Assembly (NCBI GenBank): GCA_021816155.1
Contig: JAKAZA010000021.1
Coordinates: 1-37,196, forward strand
Reading direction: 5' to 3'
DNA from: Pseudomonadota bacterium
GTDB lineage: Bacteria; Pseudomonadota; Alphaproteobacteria; Caulobacterales; Caulobacteraceae
Length of the DNA: 37,196 nucleotides
Within the stretch, counting starts at the first letter, position 1; each line of letters starts with the position of its first letter. Positions 32,278-37,196 of this stretch are shown here, piece after piece. The notes under the pieces are model-generated. The model made no database searches. It was not told where the DNA came from and saw only the letters and a program-made list of their open reading frames with translations. The position numbers and the translations under genes were made by a program.

Positions 32278-34731
32278 TTATGTCTTCATCCCCACGTCGC
32301 GCTGCATCCGGGCCGTGATCTTCCCAGCGCTCGACCCTAGCTCATCCCAAGGGTCCGCAGCCAGACTGTCCAATCTCTTTACCACAGTAAGACGATCGAA
32401 AGCGTTAGCGCCCGACAGCTTCCGCAGTTCGTCCCAGAATATGGGCGCGGCCACGGGAAACGCGGGCCGCGCGCGTAGCGAGTAGGACGCGACCGCCGAG
32501 GCGCCGCGCGCGTTGCGCAGGTAATCGATGTAGATGCGGCCCTTGCGGCGCTCCTTGGAGGCGATTGCGGTGAAGACGCCGGGCGCGTCCGCCGCCGCCG
32601 ACTTGGCGAGGGCCTCGGCGAAGCCCTTGACGAGCGGCCAGGCGTGTCCACGATCGAGCGGCGCCACCAGGTGCAACCCCTTGCCGCCCGTGGTGCGCAG
32701 GAACGGGTGCAGGCCCATGCCTTCCAGGCGCTGGCGCAGCAGCTCCGCCCCGTCGCAGACCCTGGGCCAGGCAAGGCCTTCGTCCGGGTCGAGATCGATC
32801 ACCAGCCTGTCAGGGTGCTCCGGGTCGTCGATCCGGCAACCCCACAGATGGAACTCCACCGCGCCGAACTGGGCGAGCCCGAGAAAGCCCCGGGGCTCGG
32901 TCACCGCGATGAACGCGCTGCGTCCCTGCTCGTCAGCCAGCTCCACCATTTCTACCCCCGGAGGCAGGCCGGCGAAGGCGTGGCGTTGGTAGAACAGGTC
33001 CTTGGCGTCGCCGGTCGGGCAGCGGACCACGGTGACGGGGCGGCGGAGCAGCTCGGGCAGCATCCAGTCGCCGACGCGGGCGTAATAGAGAGCGATGTCG
33101 AGCTTGGTGACGCCGCTGCCGGCGAAGATCTCGCGTTCGGGGTTGGTGAGCGTGATCGCGGCGAGATCGCGGTCGCCGATCAGTTTCGGCTTGAGCGTGC
33201 GCGCGGGCTTCCCGGTCCCGCGCGGCGACCACCCCATGAACACCGGCGCCCGTGGAGCGTTCTGCGCCGAGCGGCTTCGATAGCCGACGTCGGCCCGCCA
33301 ACGCGGCTCGACCCAGTGGGCCCCAGGCGTGCGGGGGACGGCGATCACCGGCCGTCCGGTCTCAGTCGGGGCGAGGTCGCGATAGAGTTCGCGCGCCCTG
33401 GCGTCGCCGATGCCCGAGCCGACGCGCCCGGCGTAGACCAGTTCGCCGTCGCGCTCTTCGGCCAGGATCAGCGACGAGGCGGCCTGGGGCATGTTGGAAA
33501 CGAAGCCGACGACGATGAACGGCGCGATCTCGACGCGCTTGACCTTCACCCAGGTGGAAGACCGCGACTGGACGTACCGCGCGTCCGCCTTCTTCGAGAC
33601 GATCCCCTCAAGGCCCAGGCGGCACGCGTGGGCGTACAGCGCCTCGCCGTCGTCGCCGGCGACGCTCTCGCTGAACTGGACCTGGGAGCGCGCGCCGATC
33701 AGCGGCGCGATCAGGCCCTCGAGCGCCGCCCGTCGCTCGGTGAGCGGCGAGGCGCTGAGGTCGTAGCCGTCGAGATGGCAGAGGTCGAACGCGAAGTAGG
33801 TCATGGCGTGGCTGTCGCCGTCGGACAGCGCTTTCTCGAGCAGGTCGAGCGAGGACACGCCGCGCGGATCCTGCACCACCACCTCGCCGTCGATGAGGGC
33901 GCTCTTGCAGGCGAGCTTGCGGAACGCCTCTGCCAGCGAGCCGTAGCGGCGCGTCCAGTCGTGCCCGTTGCGCGTGACGAGGCGCGCCGCGCCGTCCTCG
34001 AAGAAGACGAGGGTGCGATACCCGTCGTACTTGATCTCGTGGATCCAGCCGTCGCCGCGCGGCGGCGAAGCGGCCGTCGCCGCCAGTTGCGGTCGCCAGC
34101 TTTGCGGCATCGGCGCGGCGACCGCTCCGCGGATTCCGGAAGCCTTCCTCGCCCGCGGTCGCAGCCGCTCGGGCGTGGGCGGTTCGTCCACCGGGCGACC
34201 GCTGACGACGCTGTTCGGCGCCTCGACCAATACATCGTACTCGGCCAGCGGGCGCGCGGAAGGGTCGCGCTCCTTGATCAGGAGCCAGTTGGCGGGATCG
34301 TCGGAGAGACGCACCAGCGTCCAGCCACCGGTCAGCTTCTCGCCGGCGAGACGGAACTTCAGCTCGCCGTCGGCCAGCGCCTGTTCCGGATCCTTCAGCG
34401 TGACCCAGGTTCCGCGGTCCCAGACGATGACCGTGCCGGCGCCGTAGTTGCCCGCCGGAATGCGGCCCTCGAAGCTGGCGTAATCGAGCGGGTGGTCCTC
34501 CACCAGCTTGGCGAAGCGGCGCACTTTCGGGTCGAGGCACGGCCCTTCCGGGACGGCCCAGCTCTTCAGCGCGCCCCCGATCTCCAGGCGCAGGTCGTAG
34601 TGCATGCGCCGCGCGTGGTGTTTCTGGATGACAAAGATCGGCTCGTGCGAGCCGGCCGCCGCGCCTTGCGGCTCCGGCGTCTCGGCGAAGCGGCGCTTGG
34701 CGCGGTAGGCGGATAGGTTGTCAGCCGGCAC
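32278..34731 (-). CDS. ligD: Multifunctional DNA ligase D (PE-LIG-POL)
   Basis: Processes and seals broken DNA ends with Ku. The protein is 817 residues with three modules. The 3'-phosphoesterase (about 31-165) has H38, H44, D46 (QKHHARRMHYD) and H80 (EDHPLDYASFEGR). The ATP-dependent ligase (about 212-510) has the adenylated lysine K234 in EIKYDGYR, then DGEVVV and GLEGIVSK. The AEP-type polymerase (about 525-800) has catalytic Asp646/Asp648 in VIDLDPDEG and TTGGKGLHLV. The module order PE-LIG-POL matches Pseudomonas LigD. The start is GTG at 34731 (N-terminus PADNLSAYRAKRRF aligns with family starts). It heads the ligD-ku-BRCT/TPR unit, 57 bases after the TetR gene. Confidence 0.97.
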   Translation of the reverse strand: MPADNLSAYRAKRRFAETPEPQGAAAGSHEPIFVIQKHHARRMHYDLRLEIGGALKSWAVPEGPCLDPKVRRFAKLVEDHPLDYASFEGRIPAGNYGAGTVIVWDRGTWVTLKDPEQALADGELKFRLAGEKLTGGWTLVRLSDDPANWLLIKERDPSARPLAEYDVLVEAPNSVVSGRPVDEPPTPERLRPRARKASGIRGAVAAPMPQSWRPQLAATAASPPRGDGWIHEIKYDGYRTLVFFEDGAARLVTRNGHDWTRRYGSLAEAFRKLACKSALIDGEVVVQDPRGVSSLDLLEKALSDGDSHAMTYFAFDLCHLDGYDLSASPLTERRAALEGLIAPLIGARSQVQFSESVAGDDGEALYAHACRLGLEGIVSKKADARYVQSRSSTWVKVKRVEIAPFIVVGFVSNMPQAASSLILAEERDGELVYAGRVGSGIGDARARELYRDLAPTETGRPVIAVPRTPGAHWVEPRWRADVGYRSRSAQNAPRAPVFMGWSPRGTGKPARTLKPKLIGDRDLAAITLTNPEREIFAGSGVTKLDIALYYARVGDWMLPELLRRPVTVVRCPTGDAKDLFYQRHAFAGLPPGVEMVELADEQGRSAFIAVTEPRGFLGLAQFGAVEFHLWGCRIDDPEHPDRLVIDLDPDEGLAWPRVCDGAELLRQRLEGMGLHPFLRTTGGKGLHLVAPLDRGHAWPLVKGFAEALAKSAAADAPGVFTAIASKERRKGRIYIDYLRNARGASAVASYSLRARPAFPVAAPIFWDELRKLSGANAFDRLTVVKRLDSLAADPWDELGSSAGKITARMQRDVGMKT

Positions 34732-34788
34732 GGGGGGCGAGTCTTCGCCGGCGTGGCGATGCGGTCAAGGCGCGCCGATCTGCGCCGG

Positions 34789-35406
34789 CTACTCAGGTCC
34801 CCACAGCTCCTGCACATCGCCCTTGCGGTTCAGCATCCTGACTGCGCGGTCGACCACGGTGATCAGGTTGGCGATGCGCGCCTCGCGCTGGTGGGTGAGC
34901 GCGCCGCGCGCCAGGCCTTCGAGCAGGAAGCGGGCTAGATCGCGGCTGGCCTGGAATCGCGGGCCGTGACCGGCCTGGGCGAGGGCGGCGAAAGGCGCGC
35001 CCACCTGCGCCTGGTCGAACGCCGCCTGGGCCGGTGCGACGAGCGCGCGCACCATGGGGTCGGTGCGCGCGGCGGATTCGAGTTCCGCGAAGGCGACGAA
35101 CGGCGGCTCCGCGAGCAGGGCCCAGTAGGCGGCGATCGCGTGGTGGGTCGCGTCGCCGCCCGGCGGCGGACTGGCGGCCGCCGTGTCGAACAGAGCCACA
35201 CGGGCGGCCTGGATGTGGTCGATCGCGGCGGCCACGAGGTCATCGCGTGTCGGAAAATGGTAGAGCATGGCCCCGCGGGTCAGTCCCGCGGTGTCGGCGA
35301 TGAGCGCGTTAGTCGCGGCGTGGTAGCCGACCTCGGCGAACAGCCGCATCGCCGCCTCGAGGATACGGGCCCGCGTGCGGCGAGACTTCGGGGTGTCCTT
35401 ACTCAC
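34789..35406 (-). CDS. TetR-family transcriptional regulator
   Basis: Regulator of 205 residues. The N-terminal HTH (about residues 10-55) reads RARILEAAMRLFAEVGYHAAT, then LIADTAGLTRGAMLYHFPTRDDLVAAAI, the usual TetR pattern. The rest is an all-helical ligand-binding domain. GTG at 35406 is proposed because it sits 7 codons before the HTH. An in-frame ATG at 35496 would add 30 residues of unlikely sequence; neither has a good ribosome binding site. It is co-directional with ligD (57-base gap), so it might regulate or be co-transcribed with the repair genes, or may control the divergent phosphoesterase. The ligand is unknown. Confidence 0.85.
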   Translation of the reverse strand: MSKDTPKSRRTRARILEAAMRLFAEVGYHAATNALIADTAGLTRGAMLYHFPTRDDLVAAAIDHIQAARVALFDTAAASPPPGGDATHHAIAAYWALLAEPPFVAFAELESAARTDPMVRALVAPAQAAFDQAQVGAPFAALAQAGHGPRFQASRDLARFLLEGLARGALTHQREARIANLITVVDRAVRMLNRKGDVQELWGPE

Positions 35407-35565
35407 GAGGCGGTCACTGGGGTGGAACGTTGAACGCACTATGGCGGGGGCTCTTAAGGGGCGAATCGCCGCGCCGCAAAGGGTGGTGGGCGCCATGAGA
35501 GGTCACAAAATCTACAAGCAATCAGCTTATCGCCCACGGCTCCGAGGGACGGAACGCTCGCGGCC

Positions 35566-36387
35566 ATGGACGACGGTGAAGCACAGCTACGTGTCCGCAG
35601 CGTCTTCATCTCCGACGTCCACCTCGGCACGCGCGGCTGCCAGGCGGAACTGCTGCTCGACTTCATCCGCCACCTGTCCTGCGACAAGCTGTATCTGGTT
35701 GGCGACATTCTCGACGGCTGGAAGCTGAGGGGCGGCTGGTGGTGGCCGCAGACGCACAACGACGTGGTGCAAAAGCTGCTGCGCCTGGCCCGAAAAGGCG
35801 TCGAGGTGGTCTATGTGCCGGGCAACCACGATGAAGTGGTGCGCGGGTTCCTCGGCGTGCATTTCGGCGGCGTGGTGGTGGCGCGGGACTGGATCCACGT
35901 GACGGCCGATGGCCGCAGGTTCCTCGTCACGCATGGCGACGAGTTCGACGGCGTCGTGCAATACGCCAAATGGCTGGCGATCTTGGGCGACTGGGCCTAT
36001 CGCACAGTGCTCTTGGTCAACACCCTGCTCAACCACGTCCGCCGGCGTCTCGGATTCGGCTACTGGAGCTTCTCGGCCTATCTGAAGGTGAAGGTGAAGA
36101 ACGCGCTCCAGTTCGTCGAAAACTACGAGATCGCCGTGGCCGATGAGGCCCGCCGTCGCGGCGTCGACGGCGTTATCTGCGGCCACATTCACAAGGCGGA
36201 GATGCGGCCGATCGGCGACATCCTATATGTCAACGATGGCGACTGGGTGGAGAGCTGTACGGCGCTCGTCGAGCACTTCGATGGTCGGCTTGAGATTATG
36301 GAGTGGGCGAAGTTGCGCTCCTGGTCCATGATTGCCCGAACCCGTGAATTGGCGCGGGTCGAGCTCGAGGAGCCGCAGACCGGCTGA
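35566..36387 (+). CDS. LpxH-like calcineurin-type metallophosphoesterase
   Basis: Metal-dependent phosphohydrolase related to UDP-2,3-diacylglucosamine diphosphatase. The protein is 273 residues. The five metallophosphoesterase blocks are present: SDVHLG (D17, H19), VGDILDGW (D47), GNHDE (N87, H88), VTHGDEFD (H123), and CGHIHKAE near residue 206. LpxH-type features are the GDILDGWKLR region and the long helical insertion (YRTVLLVNTLLNHVRRRLGF). Caulobacter is known to use LpxI for the lipid A step, so this protein may serve another lipid headgroup. Its stop overlaps the glycosyltransferase start (TGATG), indicating a joint function. It is divergent from the TetR gene with 159 bases between. 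Confidence 0.85.
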   Translation: MDDGEAQLRVRSVFISDVHLGTRGCQAELLLDFIRHLSCDKLYLVGDILDGWKLRGGWWWPQTHNDVVQKLLRLARKGVEVVYVPGNHDEVVRGFLGVHFGGVVVARDWIHVTADGRRFLVTHGDEFDGVVQYAKWLAILGDWAYRTVLLVNTLLNHVRRRLGFGYWSFSAYLKVKVKNALQFVENYEIAVADEARRRGVDGVICGHIHKAEMRPIGDILYVNDGDWVESCTALVEHFDGRLEIMEWAKLRSWSMIARTRELARVELEEPQTG

Positions 36388-37196
36388 TGCGCATCCTGCT
36401 GGCGACCGACGCCTGGGAGCCCCAGGTGAATGGCGTCGTGCGGACGCTGACGCGCATCGTCGCAGAGCTGCGCGACATGGGGGACGAGGTCGAGGTGATC
36501 AGCCCCGACCAGTTTCCCACCTTCCCGCTGCCGACTTATCCCGAGATCAAGCTGGCGGTCGGCGCCTACGAGAGGGTGCAGGAGCGCTTCAAGTGCTTCG
36601 AGCCGGAGGCGATCCACATCGCCACCGAAGGGCCGCTGGGCCTGGCTGCGCGGCGCATCTGCCTGGAGTGGAAGCTGCCCTTCACCACGAGCTACCACAC
36701 GCGTTTCCCGGAGTACGTCTCCGCCCGCTTGCCTGTGCCGCTCGCCGCCGGCTACGCCTACATGAAGTGGTTCCACCGGCCCTCGGGCCGCTTGATGGTG
36801 GCCACGCCCACGCTTCGCGACGAGCTGACGCGTCACGGCTTCCGCAACCTCTCCCAGTGGTCCAGGGGCGTCGACACCGATCTCTTCCGGCCGCGCCGGG
36901 AAGGCGACCCGGATCCGTTCGAGGGGCTGAAGCGGCCGGTGTTTCTCAACGTCGGGCGTGTCGCAGTGGAGAAGAATATCGAGGCGTTCGTCTCGCTGGA
37001 CTTGCCGGGGGCCAAGGTGGTGGTCGGTGATGGTCCGCAGCGCGACGAGCTGATGGCGCGCTACCCCGAAGTGGTCTTCGCCGGGCCGAAGTTCGGGGCC
37101 GAGCTGGTCAGCTATTTCGCCGCCGCGGACGTGTTCGTGTTCCCCTCTCTGACCGATACCTTCGGGCTGGTGCTCGCCGCGACCGTGGGGCTCGGC
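36387..37196 (+). CDS. GT4-family glycosyltransferase (3' end outside window)
   Basis: GT-B glycosyltransferase; 270 residues are visible and the C-terminus is cut by the window end. The N-terminus MRILLATDAWEPQVNGVVRT is typical of the alpha-mannosyltransferase / SqdX / MgtA group of GT4. Further blocks are HIATEGPLGLAARRIC, FTTSYHTRFPEYV, WSRGVDTDLFRPRR, LNVGRVAVEKNIEAF (donor-phosphate region) and VVVGDGPQRDEL. In the EX7E position the visible sequence reads D257-x7-A265 in place of Glu. The ATG overlaps the phosphoesterase stop by one base. A glycolipid-building role in the envelope is inferred from the pair. Confidence 0.9.
   Translation, partial: MRILLATDAWEPQVNGVVRTLTRIVAELRDMGDEVEVISPDQFPTFPLPTYPEIKLAVGAYERVQERFKCFEPEAIHIATEGPLGLAARRICLEWKLPFTTSYHTRFPEYVSARLPVPLAAGYAYMKWFHRPSGRLMVATPTLRDELTRHGFRNLSQWSRGVDTDLFRPRREGDPDPFEGLKRPVFLNVGRVAVEKNIEAFVSLDLPGAKVVVGDGPQRDELMARYPEVVFAGPKFGAELVSYFAAADVFVFPSLTDTFGLVLAATVGLG

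Noticed and set aside
32644-34716. A 690-codon plus-strand frame opposite ligD
   Set aside because: LigD is complete with all catalytic motifs on the other strand; this frame has none.
1-37196. tRNA, rRNA, CRISPR arrays, insertion sequences, prophage or toxin-antitoxin pairs
   Set aside because: Looked for in the gaps and found no cloverleaf-like segments, spaced repeats, transposase or integrase motifs. The small XRE protein pairs with DUF2975, not with a recognisable toxin.

Overview
The window is a GC-rich, gene-dense chromosomal segment from an alphaproteobacterium. Caulobacterales (a Phenylobacterium- or Caulobacter-like organism) fits best. Reasons: the housekeeping block rdgB-hemW-rsmI-yraN-sirB1-like-gshB-comM, a LexA box of the alphaproteobacterial type (GTTC-N7-GTTC), an UrcA-like small exported protein, frequent GTG/TTG starts, and catabolic oxidoreductases in accessory positions. 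The taxonomic call is an inference from gene content; no rRNA or tRNA gene was seen. I saw no insertion sequence, prophage, CRISPR array or integrase.

Layout. 1-7.5 kb: a HAPMO-like Baeyer-Villiger monooxygenase (minus strand, cut by the window start) is divergent from rlmJ, which is followed by a PRISE-type reductase. Converging on these is a translationally coupled pair, an aldonolactone-oxidase-like flavoenzyme and a D-threonine-aldolase-like PLP enzyme; an amidase is divergent from that pair. 7.5-11.6 kb: transporters, namely a BT1/folate-biopterin-type MFS protein and a divergent EmrA-like/EmrB-like efflux pair. 11.7-16.4 kb: an exported M16 metallopeptidase, an alpha/beta hydrolase and an Old Yellow Enzyme homologue. 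16.5-17.5 kb: a small membrane-regulatory operon, with a 36-residue single-TM peptide, a DUF2975 membrane protein and an XRE regulator. It has palindromic candidate operators upstream and a 15-bp hairpin after the first gene.

17.8-24.6 kb: housekeeping block on the plus strand. rdgB cleans the nucleotide pool, hemW is a haem-chaperone-type radical SAM protein, and rsmI methylates 16S rRNA. yraN and a SirB1-like gene follow, then gshB (glutathione) and comM (branch-migration helicase). comM has a perfect SOS box and a consensus DnaA box upstream. 24.7-28 kb: a cupin, a small low-GC membrane protein, a Kdo 3-hydroxylase homologue (lipid A/core modification) and a GT-C-like polytopic membrane protein. 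28-30 kb: an acyl-CoA ligase and an UrcA-like protein.

30.2-35.4 kb: a minus-strand run TetR - ligD - ku - (BRCT + MerR-like + TPR protein). This is a complete bacterial non-homologous end-joining module with an unusual third gene, and is the most system-like unit in the window. 35.5-37.2 kb: an LpxH-like metallophosphoesterase overlapping a GT4 glycosyltransferase cut by the window end, probably an envelope glycolipid function.

The best candidates for something under-described are (i) the BRCT-MerR-TPR partner of Ku/LigD together with the upstream TetR gene, (ii) the small-peptide/DUF2975/XRE operon and its control region, and (iii) the LexA/DnaA-box promoter of comM. All are read from sequence only; no database search was run.
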